Origin: CAZQXD01 sp964597315
GTDB lineage: Bacteria; Pseudomonadota; Gammaproteobacteria; Competibacterales; Competibacteraceae
DNA length: 23,289 nucleotides
Direction of reading: 5' to 3'
NCBI GenBank assembly: GCA_964597315.1
Contig: CAZQXD010000068.1
Coordinates: 1 to 23,289, forward strand
The notes under the pieces were generated by a model. That model ran no database searches, had not been told where the DNA came from, and worked only from the letters and a program-made list of their open reading frames with translations. Both the position numbers and the translations under genes were made by a program. Below, piece after piece: positions 1 through 8,323 of the stretch; position 1 is the first letter of the stretch, and the number at the start of each line of letters is the position of its first letter.

Positions 1-1
1 G

Positions 2-3000
2 GCCCTGCCCACCTATCCCTTCCAGCGCCGCCGCTACTGGATCGACCCGCCGGGGTCCGAAGCCGCCCCCACCCGCTCCCAGGGGCCACGGGCGGCCCTA
101 GAGGACTGGACCTATCTGCCCTATTGGAAGCCCGCTCCAGCCCCGGTCGGGGACGCCCCGGAGGGGCCTTGGCTGCTGATCTCGGATCGGGACAAACTGG
201 GGGAGCGGCTGGCGGCGGCCCTTGTGCAACAGGGTCTGAGCGTGGTCACGGCCCGTCCTGGGGCGGCGTTCGCCCCCCTGTGCGAAGGGGCCTTCCAGTA
301 CGATCCCGACCGACCGGAGGACTACCGGGCGCTGCTAGCGGACCCGGTGGTGGCCAGGGCCCGGCGGCTGGTGTATTGCGTCACCGGTCCCATCGAGCCG
401 TACCCCGAGGCCGGTTTTCTGCGCCTGCTGTATTTGCTCCAGGCGGTTGATCCGACCACGGCCCGGGGCCTGACGGTGATTACCCGGGGCGCTTCGGATG
501 GGGGCAACGGCGCCGTGGCCCGGCCCGCCTCGGCCACCGTGTGGGGGGCGCTGGCGGCCCTACCCCAGGAATACCCGGATTTGAACTGTCGGGCCATTGA
601 CCTGGACCCGGACCCCACCGGGGACCCGGACCCAGGGTTGCTGCTCTCGGAATCAAGCGCCGGGGAGCCGCCCCTGGCAGCCTGGCGGGGCGGGCGGCGC
701 TGGCTGCCCACTTTCGAGGCGGCCCGGTTGCCCAAGGCCGCCGCTCCCCACCCTCGGCTGCGCTCCCAAGGCCATTATCTGCTCACCGGCGGGCTAGGGG
801 GCATCGGCCTGAGCCTGGCCCGGCGGCTGGCGGAGACGGTTCAGGCCCGGCTGACCCTGGTGGGCCGGTCCCCGTTTCCGCCCCGGACGCGTTGGGACGA
901 CCCGGACCTGGACTCCGGGCTGGCGGCCAAGGTGGCCCGGCTGCGGGAGTTGGAATCCCTGGGCGGTCAGGTCCTGGTACTCCAGGCGGATGTTTCCGAC
1001 CCATCCCGGCTTGCCGCCGCCCTGGAAACCGCCGAGGCCCAGTTCGGCCCGGTACATGGGGTGATCCACGCCGCCGGGGTGGCTGGAGGCGGGGTGCTGG
1101 CCCACAAGACCGCAGACCAGGCCCGGCGGGTGCTGGTCCCCAAGGTGCGTGGCGCCCTGGCCCTGGATGCCGTCTGCGGAGACCGGCGCTTGGATTTCAT
1201 GGTTTTATGCTCGTCTCTGTCGACCTTGCTGGGGGGCTATGGCCAGACCGACTACTGCGCCGCCAACGCTTTTCTGGACGCATTCGCCGCCTGGCGCGAC
1301 GCTCAGGGCCGACCCACCCTGGCCATCGCCTGGGACAGTTGGCGGCGGGTGGGCATGGCCGCGGACACCCCGGTCCCCGAGACCCTGGGCCGGTTGCGGG
1401 ACCAGGGGCTGGAGACAGAGGGCCTGGAGCCGGAGGACGGGGCGGAGTTGCTGTTACGGGTGCTGGCCGCCGGTCAGCCCCGGGTGCTGGTGTCCACCCA
1501 CGATCTCCACGACCGCTACCGGCGCCGTCATCGGTCCCTGACCGAGGCCCTGGAGGAATTGAGCCAGAGCGAACCGGACTCCACCCGCCATCCCCGACCG
1601 GCCCTGAGCGCGCCGTTCACGCCCCCAGCCGGGCCTCTGGAGACCCTGCTGTGCCGGTTATGGGAAGACCACCTGGGCTTTCAGGGCTTGGGAACCGACG
1701 ATGACTGGTTCGAGCTGGGGGGGGATTCCCTCAAGGGGCTGGGACTGGTCAACGCCTTGCAAGACCAGCTTGGGGAAACCGTCCATGTGGCGGCCCTGTT
1801 TGAAGCTCCCAGCGTGACGCGGCTGACCGGTTATCTGCGGGCGCATTATCCCCTGGCTGCGGCCCGGCTGGACGGCGCGGCCACGGACCACGCGACCCCG
1901 GCCCCAGCGCTCACCGCAGCCGACCTGGAGGCGCTACGCCAGCGGCTGCCCCGGCGGGTCTCGGACCCGGTCTCGGACCCGGTCTCGGACCCGGCCCCGG
2001 CGGAGAAAAATCCCCCAGCGGTGTTTCTGTTGGCCCCGCCCCGCACCGGCTCCACCCTGCTGCGGGTGNNNNNNNNNNNNNNNNNNNNNNNNNNNNNNNN
2101 NNNNNNNNNNNNNNNNNNNNNNNNNNNNNNNNNNNNNNNNNNNNNNNNNNNNNNNNNNNNNNNNNNNNTGGCCGAGCGCCGGGCCGCCACAGCTGATCCT
2201 TCCCTGCTGGACGGCCCGGCCCTGGCCTACCGACAACTCACGAACAGCGACGCCGAGACGGCCCGGGCCTGGCTGGCCGAGCGGGAGGCCGAGAATCTAT
2301 CCACCCTGGCCCTGTTCCGGGAGTTGCAAGCCCTGGCGGGAGAACGGCGGCTGGTGGATAAGTCCCCGGATACGGTCTATGACCTGGCGGTGCTGGAACG
2401 GGCCGAGGCGGCCTTCGAGCAACCCCGCTATCTGTTCTTGTCCCGCCATCCCTACGGCATGATCCATTCCTACGAGGAGGCCCGCATGGACTTGCTGCTG
2501 CCCGACGCCGAACGCCGGACCCTGCCCTGGACCCGTCGGCAACTGGCGGAACTGCTGTGGCTTAACGGCTATGACAATCTACGGGCCTTCGCCAGAACCC
2601 TTCCCGAGGAACGACGGCTGTGGCTGCGCTTTGAAGACCTGGTAAGCCGTCCCCGAGAGGTCATGGATGACGTTTGCCGGTTTTTGGAACTGGACTTTCA
2701 CGAGGCCCTGCTGACCCCCTACGCCGACCCTCGGCAACGCATGACCGGCGGTCTTAGGGAGGGCGCCCGGCCCCTGGGGGATCTCAAATTCCACCAACGC
2801 CAGGCCATCGAGCCTGGGGCGGCACAGGCATGGCGGCAGACCTACCGGGAGGATTTTCTGGGAGAGCCGACCCGCGCCCTGGCGGCGGAGCTGGGTTATG
2901 GCCTGATCGGCGACGCCAATCCAGAGGCCCAAGTGGCGGCCTTATCCGATAGGGAGGTGGAAGCGGCCCTGGCGGCGCTGCTGGGTGGGGAGTGGGCGCG

Positions 3001-3007
3001 ATCATGA
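2..3007 (+). CDS. Type I polyketide synthase, 3' part: (AT linker)-KR-ACP-sulfotransferase
   Basis: The 5' end lies outside the window. Reading from base 2 gives about 1001 residues, interrupted by Ns. It opens with the post-AT linker (LPTYPFQRRRYW), then the KR structural half (DWTYLPYWKP) and a ketoreductase with NADPH loop GGLGGIG near residue 263. The KR Ser405, Tyr418 and Asn422 are in the correct spacing. No DH or ER is visible. The ACP carries GGDSL with the phosphopantetheine Ser at residue 576 (bases 1727-1729). After a linker with three VSDP repeats comes a PAPS-dependent sulfotransferase: P-loop APPRTGSTLL (from about 677), then FLSRHPYGMIHSYEE after the gap, running to about residue 960. 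KR followed by ST recalls the curacin CurM termination module, where ST sulfates the beta-hydroxyl, but the TE that follows ST in CurM is absent. The stop TGA overlaps the next start. The domain calls are firm; the product is unknown. Confidence 0.93.
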   Translation, partial: ALPTYPFQRRRYWIDPPGSEAAPTRSQGPRAALEDWTYLPYWKPAPAPVGDAPEGPWLLISDRDKLGERLAAALVQQGLSVVTARPGAAFAPLCEGAFQYDPDRPEDYRALLADPVVARARRLVYCVTGPIEPYPEAGFLRLLYLLQAVDPTTARGLTVITRGASDGGNGAVARPASATVWGALAALPQEYPDLNCRAIDLDPDPTGDPDPGLLLSESSAGEPPLAAWRGGRRWLPTFEAARLPKAAAPHPRLRSQGHYLLTGGLGGIGLSLARRLAETVQARLTLVGRSPFPPRTRWDDPDLDSGLAAKVARLRELESLGGQVLVLQADVSDPSRLAAALETAEAQFGPVHGVIHAAGVAGGGVLAHKTADQARRVLVPKVRGALALDAVCGDRRLDFMVLCSSLSTLLGGYGQTDYCAANAFLDAFAAWRDAQGRPTLAIAWDSWRRVGMAADTPVPETLGRLRDQGLETEGLEPEDGAELLLRVLAAGQPRVLVSTHDLHDRYRRRHRSLTEALEELSQSEPDSTRHPRPALSAPFTPPAGPLETLLCRLWEDHLGFQGLGTDDDWFELGGDSLKGLGLVNALQDQLGETVHVAALFEAPSVTRLTGYLRAHYPLAAARLDGAATDHATPAPALTAADLEALRQRLPRRVSDPVSDPVSDPAPAEKNPPAVFLLAPPRTGSTLLRVXXXXXXXXXXXXXXXXXXXXXXXXXXXXXXXXXXAERRAATADPSLLDGPALAYRQLTNSDAETARAWLAEREAENLSTLALFRELQALAGERRLVDKSPDTVYDLAVLERAEAAFEQPRYLFLSRHPYGMIHSYEEARMDLLLPDAERRTLPWTRRQLAELLWLNGYDNLRAFARTLPEERRLWLRFEDLVSRPREVMDDVCRFLELDFHEALLTPYADPRQRMTGGLREGARPLGDLKFHQRQAIEPGAAQAWRQTYREDFLGEPTRALAAELGYGLIGDANPEAQVAALSDREVEAALAALLGGEWARS
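1958..1993 (+). repeat. Three tandem 12-bp units (VSDP) in the PKS linker
   Basis: Three identical copies of GTCTCGGACCCG occur head to tail in frame between ACP and sulfotransferase, encoding VSDP three times. They probably act as a flexible spacer and could expand or contract by slippage. Confidence 0.95.
2069..2168. other. Assembly gap of exactly 100 Ns inside the sulfotransferase domain
   Basis: One hundred Ns is the usual placeholder for a gap of unknown length. It starts five codons after the P-loop GSTLL. The reading frame is the same on both sides, so the real gap, if the gene is intact, must be 3n+1 bases long. The sequence right after it (AERRAA) is a motif that in related sulfotransferases, as I recall them, follows the P-loop by about 20-25 residues. 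The true gap may therefore be nearer 60-70 bases. Confidence 0.97.
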
Positions 3008-3672
3008 GTGGGCGGTCGGTGGGCGGTCTGGCCCTGTGTCTATGCCTGCTGCTATCGAGCCTGCCGAGCGCCGCCGCCCCGGCCATTCCCCCGGAGGTGC
3101 TGTCGGCCATGGAACCGGCGGTGGTGGGGGGACAGCGTCCCCGGATCGTCCACCTGCAACGGCAGTCACTGTTCCAGTTGCGGGAACAACCCCACCCAGA
3201 CGCCGATCTGGTGTCCCTGGACCTGGACCCGGCGGTGTTGAGTTCCACCGAGCTGGAGGTGCTGCGGCACTGGCTGGCCAAGGGCCTGCTGCCGGTGCTG
3301 CTGCACGGAGAAGCCATCGAACGCTTCGCTTCCTTGTTCGGGCTGATCCCGGGACAGCGCCTGGACGAACTGGCGGGGTATCGCCTCCATCCGCCCCTGA
3401 GCCATGACTGCGAGCGGGTGACTTTTGGGTCCGAGGTGGGGTTCTTTCAGCGTCATTTCTACTTTGAGGTCCCGCCCCCTGGACTGCTGTCCCTGGCCGA
3501 GGATTTCCAGGGGCGTAGCGTCTGCGGCAAGTTCGAACACGGCAAGACCACGGTGTTTTTCTGCAATGCCATGAACGGCCCGGACGCCCCTCGCTGCACC
3601 CTCAATTTCCGTCACTGGGTGCTGGACTTCCACGTGCCTGCCAGCGCCACCACCTTGAAAGCCCACCCATGA
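3004..3672 (+). CDS. Small secreted protein of unknown function between PKS and NRPS
   Basis: This 222-residue product has a clear Sec signal peptide: after MSGR comes a hydrophobic stretch (VGGLALCLCLLLSSL) ending in PSAAAPA, so it is probably periplasmic or exported. I chose ATG 3004 because ATGA overlaps the PKS stop; a GTG at 2992 would add only four residues. The mature part has a helix-rich region with LRHWLAKGLLPVLLHGEA (about residues 82-99), faintly like glutamine-amidotransferase-type folds. A C-terminal half follows with four cysteines (in DCERV, SVCGK, FFCNA, RCTLN) that could form two disulfides. I see no catalytic motif and do not recognise the family. Its stop TGA (3670-3672) overlaps the NRPS start, so it appears translationally coupled to both megasynthases. 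An exported protein in that position is odd. Confidence 0.85.
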   Translation: MSGRSVGGLALCLCLLLSSLPSAAAPAIPPEVLSAMEPAVVGGQRPRIVHLQRQSLFQLREQPHPDADLVSLDLDPAVLSSTELEVLRHWLAKGLLPVLLHGEAIERFASLFGLIPGQRLDELAGYRLHPPLSHDCERVTFGSEVGFFQRHFYFEVPPPGLLSLAEDFQGRSVCGKFEHGKTTVFFCNAMNGPDAPRCTLNFRHWVLDFHVPASATTLKAHP

Positions 3673-6600
3673 GCGATGCCCTGTCTCACCTAAACCCCAC
3701 CGAAAAACGCGCCCTGCTGGCCCGGCTGCTGCGAGAGCGGGAGTCGCCCTGCCCGGCCTCTTTCGGCCAGCAACGGCTGTGGTTTCTGGAGCAACTGGAG
3801 GGGGGCGGGTTGTACAACATGACCGCCCTACAGCGGCTGCGGGGTCCCCTACGGCCCGAGACGCTCCACGCCTGCCTGAAGGCCATCGCCCAACGCCATG
3901 GGGTCTTGCGAAGCCGACTGGTGGAGCGGGATGGCCAGGTCTGGCAGGAAACCGAGCCGGACCCGGAAATCCTCCTGCCGGTGGAGGACTTGTCCCCCCT
4001 ATCCCCGGCGCGCCAGGCCGAGCGGGTGGCGGAATTGGCGGATCAAGAACAGCGCCTGCCCTTCGACCTGGGCCGAGCGCCCCTGTTCCGCTGCCGCTTG
4101 CTGCGCTTGGGGGAGCATGACCATCGCTGGTTGCTCACCGTACACCATGCCGTGTCTGACGGCTGGTCCCTGGGGGTGTTTCTGCGGGAACTGGCGGCCC
4201 TGTATCCGGCCCTGGCGGCGGGCCGCCCCCCGAGCCTGCCGCCCCTGGCCTTGGGCTATGCCGATTACGCCCGGCAACAGCGCCAGACCCTGCAAGGGCC
4301 GGAACTGGAGCGCCTGGCAGGCTGGTGGCGGGAACACTTGGCCGCCGCCCCGGCCTTGCTGGAACTGCCCGCAGACCGGCCCCGGCCGCCCCGCTCCAGC
4401 GGACTTGGGGGCGTGGTGTGCCGGACCTTGGACCCGGCCCTGACCGGCCCGCTCAAGACCCTGGCCCGGCAGTCGGGGACCAGCCTGTTCATGGTGGGGC
4501 TGGCGGCCTTCGGGGTGTTGCTGCATCGTTTGACCGGCCTTAACGATCTGGTGGTGGGCAGCCCGGTGGCCAATCGCCCCCGGGCCGAGTTGGAACCCTT
4601 GATCGGCTTTTTCGTCAACACCCTGGCCCTGCGCCTGGACCTGTCCGGTGACCCGGATTTCCGCACTCTGCTGGCCCGGGTCCGGGCCACGGCCCTGGGG
4701 GCGTTTGCCCATCAGGAGCTGCCCTTCGAAAAACTGGTGGACGAGCTGCAAATCAAGCGGGATCTGAGCCGTAATCCGGTGTTTCAGGTGATGTTCGCCT
4801 GGCAACGCCCGCCCCGACTGGAATTGGCCCTGGGGGATGTGACCCTGGAATTACTGCCCTTGGCGCGGCGGGTGGCCAAATTCGATCTGGCCGTGGACGT
4901 GTGGGAGGACGGGCCGGTCCTGGGGAGCGCCTGGGAGTATAGCCGGGACTTGTTCGAGTCCATCAGCGTGGAACGGCTGGCGGCCCGTTTCGAACGACTG
5001 CTGGGGGCGGCGGTGGCGAACCCGGATCAAGCCCTATCCCGGCTGCCCCTGCTGGATGGGGCGGAGCGGCGCCATGTTCTGGCTGACTGGCCTTCGGAAA
5101 CGCTCCCGGCGCCGGCCACGGTGTTGGACTTGTTCGCCGCCGATCCCCGGACCACGGCCATGGAGGACGAGGAACGATCCCTCTCCCATGGGGAGCTGGA
5201 TGCCCGAACCACCGCCCTGGCCCGGCGGCTGCGGGGCCTGGGGGTGGGTCCAGAAACCCGGATCGGCCTGTGCGCCGAGCGGTCCCTGGATCAGCTTCTG
5301 GCCCTGCTGGCCATTCTCAAGGCCGGGGGGGCTTATCTGCCCCTGGACCCGGCCTGGCCCGCCACCCGCATGGCCCAGGTGCTGGCCGACGCCGGGGCGA
5401 CGCTGTTGCTCACCCAACCCTCCCTGCTCGCCGCCCTGCCCACCGGCCCGGCCCGGGTGCTGACCTTGGAGAGCCTGGATGCCCTGCCCGACCCCGGTGG
5501 TCCCCTGCCCGCCCCCCATCCGGGGCAACTGGCCTATGTCATCTACACCTCCGGTTCCACCGGTCGGCCCAAGGGGGTGATGGTCTCCCACGCCGCCTTG
5601 GCCGGGTTCACCCGCGCCGCCCTGGAGCGCTACGGCATCCGCCGGGATGACCGAGTATTGCAGTTCGCCTCCCTGTCCTTCGACGCCGCCGCCGAGGAAA
5701 TCTTCCCCACCCTGGCCGCCGGGGCCACCCTAGTGCTGCGGGACGAGGTGATGCTGGCGGACCTACCAGCCTTTCTGAAGGGCTGCCGGGAACGGCGGCT
5801 GACGGTGCTGGACCTGCCCACCGCCTTCTGGCACCGGTTGAGCGCCCATCTGGAGCGATCCGGGACAGCCCTGCCCGCATCCCTACGCCTGGTCATCATC
5901 GGCGGCGAGGCTGCCCTACCCCAGCGCCTAGCCCAGTGGCATAGCGCCCCCCGACCGGTTCTGCTCAACACCTACGGACCCACCGAAACCACGGTGGCCC
6001 TCACCTGCCGGGACTGTTCCCGACCCCTGCCGGACCTGACCACGACGCCCATTGGCCGCCCCTTCGGCCAGGCCCGGGCCGCAGTGCTGGACCGGCATCT
6101 GCAACCCCTGCCCCCCGGCGTGGCTGGGGAACTGTGCCTGGGCGGCCCCACCCTGGCCCGGGGTTATCTGGGTCGACCCGCCCTGACTGCCGAGCGTTTC
6201 CAGCCCGATCCCTTCGCCACCGAAGCCGGCGCTCGGTTGTACCGCAGCGGCGACCGCGCCCGGCGCCGAGCCGACGGCGATTTGGAGGTCCTGGGCCGCT
6301 TGGACCGGCAGCTCAAGCTCCGGGGTTTCCGGGTGGAGCCGGGGGAGATCGAGGCGGTGCTGGCCGCTCACCCCCAGGTGCGGGAGGCGGTGGCGGCGGT
6401 GCGGGAGCAGGCCGGGGAACCGGTTCTGGTCGCCTATGCGACGACTGGGGGCGATCCGGCCCCGGACGCCTCGGCGTTGCGGGCCTATCTCAAGGACCGT
6501 CTGCCCCATTATCTACTGCCCGCCCAGATGCTGCTGCTGGCTGAACTGCCCCTGGCCACTACCGGCAAGGTGGACCGGAACGCCCTGCCCGAGCCGGTCC

Positions 6601-8246
6601 CGACCGCCCCTGGGGCCGCCGCCCCCCGCAACCCTGGAGAACACACCCTGGCGACCATTTGGGCCGAGGTACTGGGCCTGGAACGGGTGGGCATCCACGA
6701 TAATTTCTTCGAACTGGGAGGCGATTCCATCCTGGCCATCCAAGTGGTATCCCGGGCGGGCCGGGCCGGGCTGCGGCTCAGCTCCCGGCAGCTTTTCCAA
6801 CACCAGACCGTGGCCGAACTGGCGACTGTGGCCGCCGCCGCCGCCCCTCCCCAAAGCGAGGCGGTGGAACCCACCGGGCCGCTGCCCTTGACCCCCATTC
6901 AACAGTGGTTTTTCCAGCGGGATTTGCCGGACTGGAGCTGGTTCAATCAGTCCCTCCTGCTCAAGACCGCCCCGGACCTGGACCCGGCCCGGCTGGAGCA
7001 GGCCCTGGCGGCCCTGGTGGCTACCCACGCCGCCTGGCGGCTGAGGTTCCGCCGGGAGGGGGCGGGCTGGATTCAGCAGGTGGCGGATCGGGAGGACAAC
7101 CCCTTTTTCGAGACCGTGGACCTGACCGGACTGGAGGCCGACGACCAGCGCCGCCGCCTGGAAGCCCATTGCGCCAGGCTGCAAACCACCCTGGACCCGG
7201 AACGGGGACCGCTGTTGCGGGTCGCCTGGTTCAACCGGGGACCGGAGCGGTCGGGTCGGCTATTGCTGGCGGCCCATCATCTGGCGGTGGACGGGGTGTC
7301 CTGGCGGATTCTGCTGGAGGATATGGTGGCCGCCTATGGGGGGGACCGGCAAGCCCCGCCGCCCCCAGCCCTGTCCTGGGGCCGCTGGACGGAGTTGCTG
7401 GCGGCCCATGCCCGCACCCCGGAACTGGCGGATCAGATTGGATTCTGGGAGCAACAGGCCCAGCCGGTTGCGACCCTGCCCCTGGACTACCCCGTCGCTC
7501 CCGAAACCAGCACCATTGGCTCCACGGCCCAGGTGGCCCGGCAGTGGAGCGCCGAGGATACCCGGCGCTTGCTGACCGCCCCCGGAACACGCATCCAGGA
7601 ACTGCTGCTGGCGGCCCTGGCCCTGGCTCTGAGCCGCTGGAGCGGCGAGTCGGCCCTGCGGGTGCTGCTGGAAGGCCATGGCCGGGAGGAGCTGGAACCG
7701 GACCTGGATTTATCCCGGACCGTGGGCTGGTTTACCACCCTGTATCCCTTGCGCCTGGAGATCCCGGACCCCACCGACTCCGGGGACGCCCTGGACAGGG
7801 TGCGCCGGGCCTTGGGGGCGCTCCCGGGCAACGGCCTGGGCTATGGGCTGTTGCGCTATCACCACCCGGACCCGGCAATCCGTTGCCGCCTGACCGGCGC
7901 CGGTGAGCCGGAACTGTCCTTTAATTATTTGGGTCGCTTCGACGCCAAGCACGCCCACCCCCTACTGGGACCCGCCCCGGAGTCCCTGGGGCCGGTTCAC
8001 GATCCCCGGGAGCGGCGGGAACAGCTTATCGAGGTCAACGGCCTGGTGGCGGATGGCCGCCTACGCCTGGAATGGACGTACAGCCGGGCGCTGCACCGGG
8101 AAGATAGCATCGAGGATCTGGCCCAAGCCTACGCCGACGCCCTGGTCGCGTTGCTGGACCGGGGCCAGAGCGCGACGGTCTCTGGGACCGGCCTGAAGCG
8201 GGCCGATCTGGCGCGGCTGTCCCGCAAGCTGGGCGGGGGGCGGTGA
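3669..8246 (+). CDS. Nonribosomal peptide synthetase, one module C-A-PCP-E, no thioesterase
   Basis: The product has 1525 residues. A short N-terminal helical segment (NPTEKRALLARLL) is followed by a condensation domain with HHAVSDGWS at residue 159, the form usual for LCL domains. The adenylation domain has A3 TSGSTGRPKG at 627-636, A4 FDAAAEE at 671-677, A5 NTYGPTETT near 767, and A10 with the Lys of TTGKVDRNAL. Read against GrsA, my manual pocket code is D-A-E-D-I-G-T-V-A-K; the acidic residues at positions 239 and 278 suggest a basic side chain. PCP has GGDSI with Ser1020, the form common before epimerisation domains. The E domain follows with HHLAVDGVS (1203), EGHGRE, RTVGWFTTLYP and SFNYLGRFD. 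The chain ends after E with no TE, reductase or terminal C domain, so a D-aminoacyl product is handed on or released in trans. ATG overlaps the upstream stop (ATGA). Confidence 0.96.
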   Translation: MSDALSHLNPTEKRALLARLLRERESPCPASFGQQRLWFLEQLEGGGLYNMTALQRLRGPLRPETLHACLKAIAQRHGVLRSRLVERDGQVWQETEPDPEILLPVEDLSPLSPARQAERVAELADQEQRLPFDLGRAPLFRCRLLRLGEHDHRWLLTVHHAVSDGWSLGVFLRELAALYPALAAGRPPSLPPLALGYADYARQQRQTLQGPELERLAGWWREHLAAAPALLELPADRPRPPRSSGLGGVVCRTLDPALTGPLKTLARQSGTSLFMVGLAAFGVLLHRLTGLNDLVVGSPVANRPRAELEPLIGFFVNTLALRLDLSGDPDFRTLLARVRATALGAFAHQELPFEKLVDELQIKRDLSRNPVFQVMFAWQRPPRLELALGDVTLELLPLARRVAKFDLAVDVWEDGPVLGSAWEYSRDLFESISVERLAARFERLLGAAVANPDQALSRLPLLDGAERRHVLADWPSETLPAPATVLDLFAADPRTTAMEDEERSLSHGELDARTTALARRLRGLGVGPETRIGLCAERSLDQLLALLAILKAGGAYLPLDPAWPATRMAQVLADAGATLLLTQPSLLAALPTGPARVLTLESLDALPDPGGPLPAPHPGQLAYVIYTSGSTGRPKGVMVSHAALAGFTRAALERYGIRRDDRVLQFASLSFDAAAEEIFPTLAAGATLVLRDEVMLADLPAFLKGCRERRLTVLDLPTAFWHRLSAHLERSGTALPASLRLVIIGGEAALPQRLAQWHSAPRPVLLNTYGPTETTVALTCRDCSRPLPDLTTTPIGRPFGQARAAVLDRHLQPLPPGVAGELCLGGPTLARGYLGRPALTAERFQPDPFATEAGARLYRSGDRARRRADGDLEVLGRLDRQLKLRGFRVEPGEIEAVLAAHPQVREAVAAVREQAGEPVLVAYATTGGDPAPDASALRAYLKDRLPHYLLPAQMLLLAELPLATTGKVDRNALPEPVPTAPGAAAPRNPGEHTLATIWAEVLGLERVGIHDNFFELGGDSILAIQVVSRAGRAGLRLSSRQLFQHQTVAELATVAAAAAPPQSEAVEPTGPLPLTPIQQWFFQRDLPDWSWFNQSLLLKTAPDLDPARLEQALAALVATHAAWRLRFRREGAGWIQQVADREDNPFFETVDLTGLEADDQRRRLEAHCARLQTTLDPERGPLLRVAWFNRGPERSGRLLLAAHHLAVDGVSWRILLEDMVAAYGGDRQAPPPPALSWGRWTELLAAHARTPELADQIGFWEQQAQPVATLPLDYPVAPETSTIGSTAQVARQWSAEDTRRLLTAPGTRIQELLLAALALALSRWSGESALRVLLEGHGREELEPDLDLSRTVGWFTTLYPLRLEIPDPTDSGDALDRVRRALGALPGNGLGYGLLRYHHPDPAIRCRLTGAGEPELSFNYLGRFDAKHAHPLLGPAPESLGPVHDPRERREQLIEVNGLVADGRLRLEWTYSRALHREDSIEDLAQAYADALVALLDRGQSATVSGTGLKRADLARLSRKLGGGR

Positions 8247-8274
8247 GGTTTTGAGCCTGCCGCCTTCCCCCCGC

Positions 8275-8307
8275 GCCGACAAGGCCACCCGGCCTTTTTC
8301 GGCTTTT
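8275..8307 (+). terminator. Terminator-like hairpin between the NRPS gene and ectB
   Basis: GCCGA (8275-8279) and AAGGCC (8281-8286) pair with GGCCTT (8291-8296) and TCGGC (8299-8303) around an ACCC loop. There is one bulged C and a TT bulge. The stem is followed by TTTT (8304-8307), which directly abuts the AAGGAG ribosome-binding site of the next gene. It could end the synthetase transcript or attenuate ectB. Confidence 0.6.
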
Positions 8308-8323
8308 AAGGAGCTTGTACAGC

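Noticed and set aside
892..1704. Long second-frame reading within the PKS
   Set aside because: It is a Gly/Pro/Arg-rich translation typical of high-GC shadow frames, lying inside clear KR-ACP coding sequence.
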